NCBI GenBank assembly: GCA_029891385.1
Contig: CM057230.1
Location: 23,316,847-23,380,846, forward strand
Source: Erythroxylum novogranatense
Taxonomy: Eukaryota > Streptophyta > Magnoliopsida > Malpighiales > Erythroxylaceae
Direction: 5' to 3'
DNA: 64,000 nt
In this document: positions 10,841 through 22,807 of the stretch, piece by piece
How the letters are laid out: each line of letters begins with the position of its first letter
Position numbering within the stretch: the first letter of the stretch is position 1
Position numbers and translations under genes: made by a program
Notes under the pieces: generated by a model
What the model saw: the letters and a program-made list of their open reading frames with translations, nothing else
What the model was told of the DNA's origin: nothing
The model's database searches: none

Positions 10841-12916
10841 ATTGGTGTGGGTTTAGGTGACTACCGTGGGTGTGTTTGAGTTGTAGGGTTGGAGATTTTC
10901 TTTGAAGAATTTCAAGATTAAATCAAGTAAGTTCTTACTCTTTCTGCTTTCGATAGTTTAATTTGTGGATTATATTGATGATTGATTAGAGTATTTGATG
11001 AATGGGAAATGTATAGGTTTCAGATGATATGAGTTGATGATTTTATCTTGTTTTGTTTTGGTAATTGAGGGATAATGGTTATTTGATGGAATTGAGTTTA
11101 GGGATTAGTTGTTTTAAGTGTATTAAGTTGTTTTGGGAGTGTTTCAAGGAGAATAGTTGGATCAAAAATTTGACAGAAGGAGGAAATCTGGGTTTTGGGC
11201 ATGTTTCTGGGGTTGCATGTCGCAATGTGTTCATCGCACTCCGCGGCGAGCAATTTTCCTTCGCATCTTTTGACGAGCGAAGAAGCTTGCCTTGCAAGCG
11301 TTAAGCGAACGCGTCATGATCTTTTTTCAAACAAGATATGCCGTGGTGTATGCGAGGGATCTCACCGCGGCGAGGATGCCAATTCTTCGAGAGTGAATTT
11401 CAAGTTTTGAGGTTTTAGCCCTAATGAATTGGTTCTTGATTTATTGCAATTTAGAGACTAGGAACTGCAAATTTATAGAAATGGAAGTTCTGAATTAATT
11501 TCGAAAGTTCTCGATTTTTTATGGAAAGTGAATAGTAAATAGTGAATATGATTTCGATATGAAGATAGTTCTCATATATTGGAATGTAACTTGTGGAGTT
11601 CTAAATTACATTAAATGGGTTCTGGAGTCTATGAATTTCGATCTTTTAGAGAAAAAGAGTTGAGATGGAAAGATTTGGGGATGGTACCGGAATTGTCATA
11701 AACATATATAGTACGCATTTTAATCTCTACAAGTGCATTATTGACTATTGTGATTGTGCAATTGGTAATGTTTGTGTATTTTGATTGTTTTAGAGGCACA
11801 ATTGGAGCGTCGATCCACTGACGTGGCTGAGACTTCCCAGCATTAGCTCGAAAGCTTAGAGGTGAGTAACCTAGTTGGTTCCTCAATCTTTTTGTGTTTA
11901 AAATTATGTGCTTATGCCATGTGGAGATAATGGAGGGTTTATGTATTTGATTTTGACTGATTTTGAACCATAGGTGTCCGAAATATCAGGAACTTGATAT
12001 CAAAGTGTCAATTGTGTGTGAATTGTAATCACTTGGTTTTAATGCGATTTGGGACATATGGCATTATTTTGTGACACAACTATTGTAAATTGAGATATAT
12101 GCATTCATGCATAAAGGCATGTTTAGATAATGACAGTTATGACCGGAGCTGCCACCATATTTCAGAGCTTAAAGCTCAACACAACAGGGCCTCGAGCCCA
12201 ACGTAATTCAGAGCCACAGGCTTACCGTATCAGGGCTTCAAGCCCACCATAAATTCAGAGCCACAGGCTCACCGTTAATGAGCCCATTTTTGGGATAGAT
12301 CAGGCGCACGGTCACAACACCGTAATAAAATGGAGAGTGTCACATGTGCATTGCATATACAAATAATTAGATATGGACTGTGTGAAAGGCGAAACGCCTT
12401 ATATTTGTGAAATGATAATGCATGTGATATTTCCGAATGTGTTACTATGTGATATTCGTGAATTGGTTGTGTATGCATGAGTTGAGTAAACCATCGATGA
12501 TGGTTTCTCGCTGAGTTCGCAAACTCACCCAACATTGCAAATATTTTTCAGGACAGAGATAGTAGGCTCCTAGCTCAAGAGGGTGAGACTTTTCCTACCT
12601 TGTGGTTGAGTTGGCAAGAGAAGTATGGCACAAAGGTGGGTCAGTTGGGACTTTTGGAGATAACCTAGTGAGGAGTTTGTTTTAGTTTCTTTTGAGTATT
12701 GTACAATCAGTGAGAAATGACAGAATTGTGTATTTATGGTTTTAATGGAATGAAATGAAAAAGTATTTTGATTTCTAAGATTAGTGATTGTTATATTTAT
12801 ATTGATGCCATGTGGATTGTAGTAGGGTTTGCTCGTAGTACACCTTTATTGTAGGTTATGTGTCGGAATGACCTACGGACGTCCCGATGTGTACCATATG
12901 GTAAGGGGGCGCTACA
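10841..12916 (+). mobile_element. A2 5' LTR, 5'-truncated
   Basis: Matches the A2 3' LTR from 22453 to its end with nearly equal length (2076 against 2078 bp) and scattered, mostly transition differences. It ends GGGGGCGCTACA at 12916, followed by the primer-binding site. The first 765 bp or so of the LTR (U3 with its promoter) are absent because of the B and C insertions and a deletion further left. Near 12165-12410 lies the mini-hairpin series described for the 3' LTR. Confidence 0.9.
11221..11382 (+). repeat. GC-rich microrepeat cassette in the A2 5' LTR
   Basis: Contains units such as CTCCGCGGCGAG, TTGACGAGCGAAG and CACCGCGGCGAGG separated by AT-rich spacers. The same interval of the A2 3' LTR (22808-22990) differs strongly while the flanks are nearly identical. 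Confidence 0.7.
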
Positions 12917-12921
12917 TTTGG

Positions 12922-12933
12922 TGGTATCAGAGC
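12922..12933 (+). other. A2 primer-binding site, initiator tRNA-Met
   Basis: TGGTATCAGAGC, complementary to the 3' end of plant initiator methionine tRNA, five bases after the LTR end. This fixes the LTR boundary and the plus orientation of A2. Confidence 0.9.
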
Positions 12934-13025
12934 ATGGTTTGGCATCTGTTGGGACTAGTCAGATATTTAGGCTTGAATTATAGTGAGAAATGCAGAAATT
13001 GATTGGGATTATGGTTTTGTTATAG

Positions 13026-14088
13026 GTCATCCGTCCTTGGTGATCAGGTTGATCAACTAGCTGACCACGGATCAGTCGGAGCTAGTAGGGAGTCTTCAGT
13101 GCCTCGATTTGAGGAGCAGCCTTCTAGAGTTCCCGCAAGACAGGAGAGGAGGTACGACAGACTTAAATGGCGAGGGCTGTGGACTTTATATAAAGATGAG
13201 ACCTGCCGAGGTGAGGATGGTGGAGAGGACCGAGAGAGTCTTGATCATATGGATTGTGATCTGAGAGAGAGGTTTGATTATCAAGATCTCTCTTGCAGGC
13301 CAGCAGTACAGATGGTAAAAGACTCGTCCCGGCGACCACCACGTGCCTTGCCTATTGTCATGGGAGGATTTTCTGAGGGCATTTAGAGACAATTATATGC
13401 CCAAGGTCTATCTTGAGATGAAGATGCAGGAGTTTCTAGAGTTGAGGCAGGGTAGGATGACAGTGGCAGAGTATTAGGTTAAGTTCAACGAGCTCATGGG
13501 GTATGCTACTGTTTTAATTTCTACTGAGGCTGATAGGTGTCGGAGATTTGAGGGAGGGCTCAATCTGGAGATCCGTACTAGGTTGGCCCGATCTGATATG
13601 GGCACCTTTATTGAGTTGAGAGCTGCTGCAGTGCGGGTTGAGCAGCTCTTGAGGCAGAGTCAGGCTGAGACTGGTCAGGGGTCCAGGGGTAAGAGATTGA
13701 GTGACAGTCAGGGCAACTTTGGTGGGAGTTTTAGCAGGCGCCAGAGCAGGACCTTCAGGTCGTTAGGGGGATCCCGACAGTATGGATCTAGTCAGATAGG
13801 GAGATTTGTGAGTTTTGCGGGAAGAGACACATTGGGGAGTGTTGGCGGATGACTGGAGCCTACCTTGCATACGGCTCCATGGATCATCAGATCAGAGATT
13901 GCCCTGCTACTGTGGGAGCTCAGTCTGCTATGAGTGGGAGATCTGGTAGCAATTCTACGGTGCAGCAGAGTCGCGGTGGTGGATTTGGACTGAGGGGCTG
14001 AGGTAGAGCCTGTGGTAGAGCTGGAGATTCTTTTGTGGGGACTGAGGGATGGGGCAGTCGACCGCAGTCCTAGGCCAGAGTCTACGCC
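13026..14088 (+). pseudogene. gag: A2 gag (capsid and nucleocapsid), broken
   Basis: Fragmentary gag. The capsid region is read near 13360-13480 (DFLRAF, then MPKVYLEMKMQEFLELRQG, with a TAG at 13475-13477) and continues at 13496 with EADRCRRFEGGL...RTRLAR. A frameshift near 13790-13805 moves to frame 1, where a zinc knuckle C-X2-C-X3-H-X3-C lies at 13807-13842. The second knuckle (GSMDHQIRDCP) has lost its first two cysteines, now Leu/Tyr and Tyr, consistent with TGC-to-TAC changes. In-frame stops at 13999-14001 (TGA) and 14071-14073 (TAG). No convincing ATG start; A3 is also without one at this point. Gag and pol share frame 1 here, as in single-ORF chromoviruses. Confidence 0.85.
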
Positions 14089-14827
14089 ATGACTAGGCAG
14101 GAGGCTCAGGATTCTACGGATGTAGTTGCAGGTGTGCTTCTGATCTCTGATATTGAGGCTTTTGCATTGATAGATCCAGGTTTCACGCATTCTTTCATTG
14201 CACCGCATTTGGCATGTAGATTGCATGGGGATAGGGAGATGTTGCAGTATGGGCTAGTGGTGAGTACACCTCTAGGTAGTACTACTGCATTGGGTGAGGT
14301 CTGCAAGGGGTGTTCGATTCAGATTGATCTTGCTGTGTTGAGTGCAGACCTGATAGTGTTGCCTTTGAGAGATATTGATTTGATTCTGGGGATGGACTGG
14401 CTTACTGCCCAGAGGGCTATCATGGACTGCTATACTAAGGAGGTTATCTTAGAGTCTCCTGGTCAGCCTAGAGCAGTGTTCAGAGGAGTTAGTCAGGCAG
14501 TGCCAGCTAGGATGATTTTGTTTATGAGTGCCTTGAGGTTGATGCAGGAAAGTTGTGAGGCCTATCTGACCCATGTTGTTGATACCAGAGTTGAGCTGAG
14601 GTTGCAGGACATTCCCGTGATCAGAGAATTTTCAGACGTGTTTCCTGAGGAGTTATCGGGTTTGTCGCCGGATCGGGAAACAGAGTTCACGATTGACCTC
14701 GTTCTAGGTACTGCTCCTATATCTATACCTCCATATATGATGGCACCTGTGGAACTGAGGGAGCTAAAGGCTCAGTTGTAGGAGTTGTTAGAGAAAGGAT
14801 TCATTAGGCCCAGTGTTTCGCCATGGG
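14089..14827 (+). pseudogene. pol: A2 protease and start of reverse transcriptase
   Basis: Open in frame 1 from 14089 to a TAG at 14779-14781. The aspartic protease active site reads D-P-G (14173-14181) in ALIDPGFTHSF where D-S/T-G is expected; the DLILGMDWL block follows. The RT N-terminal region (DVFPEELSGL, then IPPYMMAPVELRELK) ends in GFIRPSVSPW. The C solo LTR inserts at 14828 inside the SPWG codons. Decayed by stop and active-site change. Confidence 0.9.
14823..14827 (+). repeat. Target site duplication ATGGG, left copy
   Basis: ATGGG immediately before the TGTTGG start of the C LTR; repeated at 18943-18947. Five bp is the usual length for Ty3/gypsy integration. Confidence 0.9.
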
Positions 14828-15120
14828 TGTTGGACCCCGAACTTTTGATGAAAATTAGAAATATTAAAATGAATTTAAGTGAGAAAGAAATTGGTGAGAA
14901 AATTTTGAATTTAAGGAAATTTGATGAAAAAAAAATTATGAGAAAAGAATTGTTGAATTTTGAGGACTTTGATATTTGAGTGAACTTATATGGATTATGA
15001 GAAGAAAGTGGATGAGTTGATTGAAATTAAGGTAAATAGCAAGAATTAAAAAGAAAAAGTGTGAAAATTTGAAGAATTTAGAAAGTTGACTTTTGGAGAT
15101 AGAAAGTTTGACTTGAGAGT

Positions 15121-16320
15121 TGACTTTTTGTTTGAGGCAAAATTTGAGAAAATGATCTTCTGGAAACTTGTATTTTATGTCAAGAGCTTTCTATAGCCAT
15201 AAATTTTGATATTTTTCGATATCGGGAGTGAGAGTTATGATCAGTCAAAGTTAGCTTGAAGTTTGACTTTTTGAGGAAAAAGTTGACTTTTTGATTTAGG
15301 CAAAATTCGAGAAAGTGATCAACATGAACATTGTAGCCTCTGTCGAGAGATTTTTGTGGACATAAAGTTTTCTATTTTTCGATGTCGGGATTGAAAGATA
15401 TGATTTTCTGAAGATATGCTTTGTTTTGAAAATGCTATTAAGAATAGATTTGTGTGTTCTATGCTTCGAGGCCACTCGTCGTATGGATTTTGTTTGAATT
15501 AGAGTACGTGATCTTCATGAAAGTTTTATATGATATTTTTATCTTTCTATTGATATGAAGTTTGCAATTTTTCGATATCAAGGCTAGGAGTTATGAGCGA
15601 TTAAAAATTGGAAGTCGTTTAGGAAAAGCTGTTTTGGACAGAATCTTTGATTGAGGTTTTGACCTTTTTCAAGACCTAATTTGATTTTGAGTACTTCATG
15701 GAAGTTGTATAGCTTCCTTTTATCTTTTTATTGACATCAAATTTGTCAAATTCTGAGTTCGGGATCGAGAGATATGATTTTTGAAAAGTTTGGTTTTGAA
15801 GTTCCGTTACTTCGTTTCTTTATCCGATCCCTTTCGTAATATTTTGCTTATAATTCCTTCGTCCGACATCCGATTGATTTGATTCTCAAAGCGTTGGATT
15901 CCTAAGACGATTAATTTCATTTTCTTGAAGAATTATGATTTTTAGGAGATTAAATGGAAAGAGATTGGTTGAACCAAAGTAAGAGATTTGGTTATAGGTT
16001 ATAAGTTGGATAATTTTCTGAATATGGTTCAGTATTTTGCGATTTTTGGGAACTTTACAACTCCGATTGAGTTGATTCTTAAGGGGAAATAAAGTTAAGA
16101 TATAGGGCTACAACTCTTGTGAAGGGATCAAAATTTAAATTCATCCCTAAGATTGTTAATTTCTGGACTGAAGTTATGTTAATGTTCAGTCTCGGATTTT
16201 GTGAAGGTCCGATAGTATTTTAGCTATAACTTCTTCGTTTTGATCCGAATTGGGCGCGGTTGGTGGAGTTGGATTCGTATGATTGAGAGGAACATTTCTC
16301 TAGAAGGAAGTTTTGACAAA
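15121..16320 (+). repeat. Degenerate ~180-200 bp periodic units in the C LTR
   Basis: Similar phrases recur: a TTCATGGAAGTTGTA-like stretch, a TTTATCTTTCTATTGATAT-like stretch, a GCAATTTTTCGATATC-like stretch, then GGGAGTTATG. I see recurrences near 15190-15240, 15350-15400, 15540-15600 and 15715-15780. The B LTRs carry comparable units. Confidence 0.6.
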
Positions 16321-18107
16321 TTCGTTCAAATTGATAGTGAGAATCAACCTGTAAGTAGGCATGACATAAAGTAACATGTTAGGGGCATTTTGGTCTTTTT
16401 ATCACATTTTAAATGACATGGCTTTAAACACATGGTGAGGTGTCGTTTGAAGCATTATAAGGCCACGATTTAGGCTGGAAATGAGAATAAAGGAGAAGAG
16501 AAATAAGAAGAAGAAGAAAGATGTAGAAGAATTCGGTTATGGAGAAAAGAAGAGGGAGAAAGGTAAGTTTCCATTTTTCTACTTGATTCTTAAGGCTTTT
16601 GGGATTTTTTCAAGAAGGAAATGGATGGAGAATGAAGAGCATCTTCATGAGCCAAGAAATTCAAAAGTGGAGGAGAAATGAGGTAAGAGGAAATTTTGAG
16701 CTTTAAGATTTTGATAAATTTTGGTTTAGAAACATGGATAAGGACTTGGGTTTGTGATTTATAAAGTTGATTTTGATATATATGCTTTAGGTTGTGTTTA
16801 ATTTTGGATGGAAATTTGATTAAGGTTTAGGCTTAATTTTGTGATTAAAATTTTGTGAAATTTTGGTGTAGAATTATAGATAATGATATGGGTTTGTGGA
16901 ATATGAAGTTAATTTTGAAGAAATTGTATTTTATGGTATTGAATTTGGATAAATTGGTTTAGGCCAATTTTAAGATTTGGAGAATTTTGGAATTTATGAT
17001 TTAGATAGATTGATTTTATATGAAATTGGTGTTTTCTAAGTCAATTTGAAGAATTAAGTGAATTATGATATTTATTTTGGATAATTATGGCTTAGGGAAT
17101 TTTAAAGTTGAGGAAAGAAGAAGAATTTGGAGATTCGATGTTTTGGGCAAAGTATTAGCGTCAATTCGAGGTGGGTGATGTATTTATATTTTGAATCATG
17201 AGTAAATTATGTGATTTTGAAAATCAAGAAAAGAATAATATTTTGAAATTATGTTTTCAAAGGATTTGAAAATAATTATTCAAAGATTTACGTTAAAATG
17301 TTTGAAAATGATTTGAGAAAATTGTAGAAAAATTTGAGAATCGAGATTTATGAAAATTGTGTTTTCGCATTTTTAAAAATGTGAACCATCTTTGTTTATG
17401 CATTAATATATATTGATTGTGGGTTGAAAAAATACTTGCACTCTTTTTATGCATTTGAATGATATCGATTAATTGAGTTATTGAATTTGATTGTTATATA
17501 AAATGATTGTGAATTTGTAAGAAATTGATTGGTGAATTTGTATTTTTGCAGATGACATATGAAATTATGTGCTTAGTGAATATAGCGTGTCTAGTAAGAC
17601 CGACATGAAAATGTGAAATTTTGAAAAGTACCTTGAGCAATCTGCTTGTTTTAAGCATGAATATGTGAATTGTATGGGTTTGGTCAGGTCCCTCCGTAGA
17701 GAAGTCGATCGCCTGTCTCCCTCGATAGCCTTCTCCTGCCCATGAGTGGCTTAGGAGTTCGATTTGGACTCCCTCACATTCACGTTTGCATATGACCATT
17801 ATCTTGAGAATGTGCGAGACGTCTATTGGGACCAAACCAAACCATTTTGTTATGTTATGTGATTTTTATTTTGTTTATGTGCGTGAAATTTCTCCGATGT
17901 GATTGCATTCATGTTTATAAGAAATTTTGAAAAATGAGAAAAGGGTTTTCAACCATGAAATTATAGAAATTTGATATGAAAAGTTTGGAAAATTGAAAGG
18001 GTTTGAGAAAAATATTTGAAAGTTGAAAAGTTTGAAAACTAAGCCTTTTGGCAAAAGTTTATGAAAATTGATTTTTGTTTATTATTGGTTTATAAATATA
18101 TTACCCC

Positions 18108-18119
18108 GAGCTTAAGCTC
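18108..18119 (+). other. Perfect palindrome before CACCCC in the C LTR
   Basis: GAGCTTAAGCTC followed by ACCCC. In A and B LTRs a hairpin ending ...AACTC is also followed directly by ACCC, so the arrangement is shared by families with different stems. Confidence 0.7.
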
Positions 18120-18942
18120 ACCCCTTTCATCCCCATCTCTAGGTTTCGTGCGGAGATCGGATGAAAGAGTGTCAAGACATTCGATTCGATTTTGTAGTAT
18201 TTGGATTTTGTGTAAATTGAGATTTTGGTATTAAAATTGGATATGGCTTAAATTGCCATGTAAGTATATGATTTATGAAGTTTGTATGTAATTGTGTATA
18301 TTGGGTTGATGCAAAAGAATGAAGAGGTTGATGTCGGATTTAAAATCAGTAATTGTAAATAATTTTGGAAATTGTATATGAGATTGTGTATGATTTTGGG
18401 AAAATATATTGTTAATTGATATGGGAATTTGATTGAAGTGTTTAGAACTAAGATTGCGTTTGTTCTTTGGTGTTTGGATTAGGACGGGAGAGTCAGATGA
18501 TTACGGATTTTGTGATTTTAGAAGTGTATTTTGGCTTTGCGAGGATTTTTGGGATAGGATAAATCAGTAGTTATGTTGCGAATTTTTTAGAAAATAAATT
18601 GAAAAGAAGAAAAATAAAATTTCGATGTATGAAAGATGGATTTATAAGATTGGTATTAATGTTAAGAAGTTTATTATGATTTGAGTGCGATTTGGGATTT
18701 GTATGAGTATTCGAGCATATGATGATTTTGTATGTAATGAAATAAAGTGATTAAGAATGAAAAGACAAGGAATAAGAAAGAAAAAAATATATATACCGGG
18801 TTTGGATAGTCTAAGTTCCCAACGCGATCATGTTTCTCTGTTCGTTGTTTCCGGATGTCAGATTTGTTTGCTTTGGTTCGATCCGTTTCGTCTCCATTTT
18901 CGTTTTCCGGTTGGGATCCGATTTTCAGATCGAGTCCCAACA

Positions 18943-18947
18943 ATGGG
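18943..18947 (+). repeat. Target site duplication ATGGG, right copy
   Basis: Second copy of the 5-bp duplication flanking the solo C LTR. Confidence 0.9.
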
Positions 18948-20227
18948 GAGCTCCAGTTTTGTTTGTGAAGAAGAAGGATGGGACTCTGAGACTGTGCATC
19001 GATTATAGGCAGTTGAATCGGGTGACAGTGAAGAATAAGTACCCACTGCCTAGGATCGATGATTTGTTTGATCAGTTGCAGGGAGCTCAGGTGTTCACTA
19101 AGTTGGATCTGAGATCAGGATATTACCAGTTGAAGATAGCAGAGGCTGATGTGCCTAAGAGTGCTTTTAGGAGCAGGTATGGGCATTTCGAGTTCCTAGT
19201 GATGCCGTTCGGGTTGACTAATGCCCCGGCAGCTTTCATGGCTTTGATGAATAAGGTTTTTCAGCCCTACCTCGATCAGTTCATTATTGTGTTTATTGAT
19301 GATATTTTGGTGTATTCGAGGAGTAGACAGGAGCATGCTGAGCATCTGAGGATTGTTTTGCAACTTATGAGAGATAAGCAGTTGTTTGCCAAATTTAGTA
19401 AGTGTGAATTTTGGCTAGATGAGGTAGTGTTTCTGGGTCGTATAGTGACTGGTGATGGTATTCAGGTTGATCCTCACAAGGTTGAGGCAGTGATGAAGTG
19501 GGAAGCTTCAAGAAATGTGTCAGAGATGCGGAGTTTCCTAGGATTGGCTGGTTATTACCGGAGGTTTGTCACGGGGTTCTCATTGATCTCAGCCCCTCTG
19601 ACAAAACTTCTGAGGAAGAATGTGGCTTTCAGATGGACTGAGAAGTGTCAGAAGAGTTTTGAGGAGATGAAACATCGGTTGACTACTGCACCGGTGTTAG
19701 CTTTACCGTCAGGGACCGAAGATTATGAAGTTTTTAGTGATGCTTCATAGCAAGGTTTGAGGTGTGTTCTGATGCAGCGTGGTAGAGTGATAGCTTATGC
19801 CTCGAGACAGTTGAGGTCTCATGAGGTAAACTATCCTGTGCATGATTTAGAGTTAGCTGCAGTTGTTTTTGCTCTGAAAATCTGGAGGTACTACTTGTAT
19901 GGTGAGATGTTCCAGATTTTCACTAATCATAAGAGTTTGAGGTATTTATTGAGTCAGAGGGAGTTGAATTTGAGACAGAGGAGATGGATTGAGCTGCTTA
20001 AGGACTATGATTGTACGATTAAGTACCACCCTAGGAAGGCTAATGTGGTGGCAGATGTGTTGAGTAGGAAGTCTCATATCAGTGCAGCTCAGATTCAGAT
20101 TGAGAGATTGCCTAATTTGATTCAGCTGAGAGCTCTGAATGTGCAGTTAAATCTGGATCAGAATGGGGCTTTGATAGCTAATTTGAGGCTTAGGCCGATG
20201 CTGCATGACAGGATCAGATGAGTTTAG
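18948..20227 (+). pseudogene. pol: A2 reverse transcriptase and RNase H
   Basis: Continues the RT in frame 2: [49 protein letters not shown] and the catalytic FIDD at 19292-19303, then [15 protein letters not shown] at 19748-19750 sits in the SDAS block of RNase H. Reading resumes in the same frame: the second acidic residue is present (DLELAAV), the third is changed from Asp to Asn (NHKSL, AAT at 19925-19927), and the fourth is present (ADVLSR). TGA at 20219-20221 and TAG at 20225-20227 follow. The RT core is otherwise well preserved. Confidence 0.92.
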
Positions 20228-21676
20228 GACAAGGATCCTGCTATGGTGAGACTGATTGAGAAAGTGAGATCTGATCTGACTTCTGATTTTGAGTTGAGAG
20301 ATGGGACATTATGGTTGGGACAGAGACTTTGTGTTCCGGATGTAGATGATCTGAGGCGTGAGATTCTAGATGTGTAACACCCTATGTTATGCATCCTGGC
20401 CGCCTATGCTATGCATCCTGGTACTACCAAGATGTATAACACCCTTAAGCAACATTTCTGGTGGCCTGGCATAAAGAAGCAAGTGGCAGAGTATGTTTCT
20501 AGATGTTTTACGTGCCAGCAGGTTAAGGTTGAGCATCAGGCTCCAGTAGGGAAACTTCATTCGTTACCCATTCCGGAGTGGAAATGGGAACGAATCACTA
20601 TGGATTTTATTATAGGGTTGCCTAGGACGCCGAGGCAGCATGATGCGATCTGGGTCATAGTGGACCGGTTAACTAAATCGGCCCATTTCTTGCCAGTGAG
20701 GGAGAATAATACTCTTGATCAGTTGGCCTAGAAGTATGTGACTGAGATAGTGAGACTGCATGGGGTCCCGGTGTCTATAGTCTCAGACAGGGATCCCAGA
20801 TTTACTTCGAGGTTTTGGAAGAGTATGCAGTCTGCTATGGGTACCAGATTGAACTTCAGTACAACTTTTGATCCTCAGACGGATGGGCAGAGTGAGAGGA
20901 CGATTAAGACTGCTAAGGATATGCTTCGGGCTTGTGTATTGGAGTTTCGAGGAGCATGAGATCAGTATTTAGCTTTGATTGAGTTTGTTTATAATAATCA
21001 GTACCGGAGTAGCATTGGGATGACACCCTATGAGGCTTTGTATGGGAGGCAGTGTAGATCGCCTCTTTATTGGGATGAAGAGGGTATGAGGATGCTTGAG
21101 GGTCCCGAGCTGATTCAGGATACAGTGGATAAGGTAAAATTGATTCGGAGTCGCATTAAGGCGGCTCAGGATAGACAGAAGAGTTATGTGGATCAACATC
21201 GGGGAGAGATGGTATATGATGTGGGAGACATAGTTTTTCTCAGAGTGTCGCCTTGGAGAGGAGTGTTGAGATTTGGTAAAAAGGGCAAGTTGAGCGCTCG
21301 GTACATTGGTCCATATGAGATTACCGAGAGGATTGGACCGTTAGCATATAGATCGGCATTGCCGAGTGAGATGTCTCAGTTACATGATGTGTTTCATGTG
21401 AGTATGCTCCGACGGTATCGATCAGACCTGACCCATGTGATACCGACTCAGGAGATTGACGTAGCTAGTAATTTGAGTTATGTAGAGGAGCCGATTCAGA
21501 TTGTGGGGTCTCAGGTTAAGCAGTTGAAGAACATGGTTATTCCATTGGTGAAGGTCCTTTGAAGAAACCACTCAACTGAGGAAGCGACTTGGGAGACTGA
21601 GGAGCACATGAGGAGGCAGTACCCTCATCTGTTCGATCAGTTAGGTAAGAAATTTCAGGGACGAAATTTTTGTTAG
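20228..21676 (+). pseudogene. pol: A2 integrase and chromodomain-like end
   Basis: Same frame 2 throughout. A TAA at 20375-20377 lies in a short (about 15 bp) in-frame insertion at the integrase zinc-binding region, where the first His is lost; MHPGTTKMY and CFTCQQVK remain. Catalytic residues are visible in [21 protein letters not shown] and TDGQSERT. Stops: TAG 20729-20731, TGA 20957-20959, TGA 21560-21562, the last two at Trp codons. The C-terminal blocks GPYEI, LHDVFHVSMLRRY and EEATWETEEHM match Del/Tekay chromoviruses. The natural stop is TAG at 21674-21676, touching the polypurine tract. Confidence 0.92.
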
Positions 21677-21686
21677 GAGGAGAGAA
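21675..21686 (+). other. A2 polypurine tract
   Basis: AGGAGGAGAGAA one base before the LTR start, preceded by GGACGAAATTTTTGTT. The GACGAAATTTTT string is also present next to the polypurine tract of the non-coding B elements. Confidence 0.85.
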
Positions 21687-22807
21687 TTGTAACATCCCGT
21701 CACCGATGGGATGGGTATAGTGGTAATTTGGTATGGGTTAGGTTCATGCATTCGTTTTTCAGCATGTTGGCGCATTATTTAGCCTCTATATATATATATA
21801 TATTTATAATTGGAAATTGTTGCACTAGCATATGCAGGTACATGCATGTATGACATATTCCCGATATAATTGTGTAAATTGGAAATTTTGTGATTAATGT
21901 GTAGATTGTGCTTTGAAAATTGAATTGGAGTGAAAAATGAGATTTAGGGGTTTGAAATATGGAATTGAAGTGTATGATCATGTGTTTTATATTTTTGAGG
22001 ATTTTTAGGAATTTTTCTGGGATTTTTGGAGTAATGAGTCCGGACCGGAAAAATGACTAAGTAATAGATTAATTGGATTTCTGGTTCCGAAATTGACTAG
22101 CCAACGGCACTAGAAAATTAGAGTTATGATTTTAGGATTTATTACTCAGATTCATTGAAAATTGGGAGAAAATTTGAATAAGAATTGGATTTTAGACCCT
22201 AAGAAGTGGACATGTGGCAAGTGAATTGCCAAACATGCCTTAAGCCATTAAGTTCTTTGATTAAAACCCTACTTTGTTTGCATGTCACGATACTCCTCTT
22301 TCCTTGAAAGAAAACTTGCTCTCCTTGTTGGCTTTCTTCTTCTCCTTCTTCGTGGATCTCCTCCTTGCTCACTTCCCTTCATTTTCTTCTTGCTTAATTG
22401 CTTTCTTCTTCATCTATAACTATCCTTGAGCTTTGTGATCGAGAAGATGAGGATTGGTGTGGGTTTAGGTGACTACTGTGGGTGTGTTTGAGTTGTAGGG
22501 TTGGAGATTTTCTTTGAAGAATTTCAAGGTTAAATCAAGTAAGTTCTTACTCTTTCTGCTTTCGACAGTTTAATTTGTGGATTATATTGATGATTGATTA
22601 GAGTATTTGATGAATGGGAAATGTATAGGTTTCAGATGATATGAGTTGATGATTTTATCTTGTTTTGTTTTGGTAATTGAGGGATAATGGTTATTTGATG
22701 GAATTGAGTTTAGGGATTAGTTGTTTTGAGTGTATTAAGTTGTTTTGGAGTGTTTGAAGGAGAATAGTTAGATCAAAAATTTGACAGAAGGCAAAAATCT
22801 GGTTTCG

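Larger units (their letters stand above)
14828..18942 (+). mobile_element. Complete solo LTR of family C inside A2 RT
   Basis: 4115 bp with TGTTGG at the start and CCAACA at the end, flanked by the 5-bp duplication ATGGG. There is no second LTR and no interior, so this is a solo LTR left by LTR-LTR recombination. Removing it plus one ATGGG restores the RT frame (frame 1 before, frame 2 after; 4120 bp equals one base modulo three). The left third contains several degenerate units of roughly 180-200 bp with TTTGCAATTTTTCGATATC-like cores. Near 18108-18119 is the palindrome GAGCTTAAGCTC followed by ACCCC. Short reading frames in it are not conserved. Family lineage not identified. Confidence 0.92.

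Noticed and set aside
13792..14226. A 144-codon minus-strand frame
   Set aside because: It is the complement of the A2 gag zinc-knuckle and protease region; the plus-strand motifs explain the sequence.
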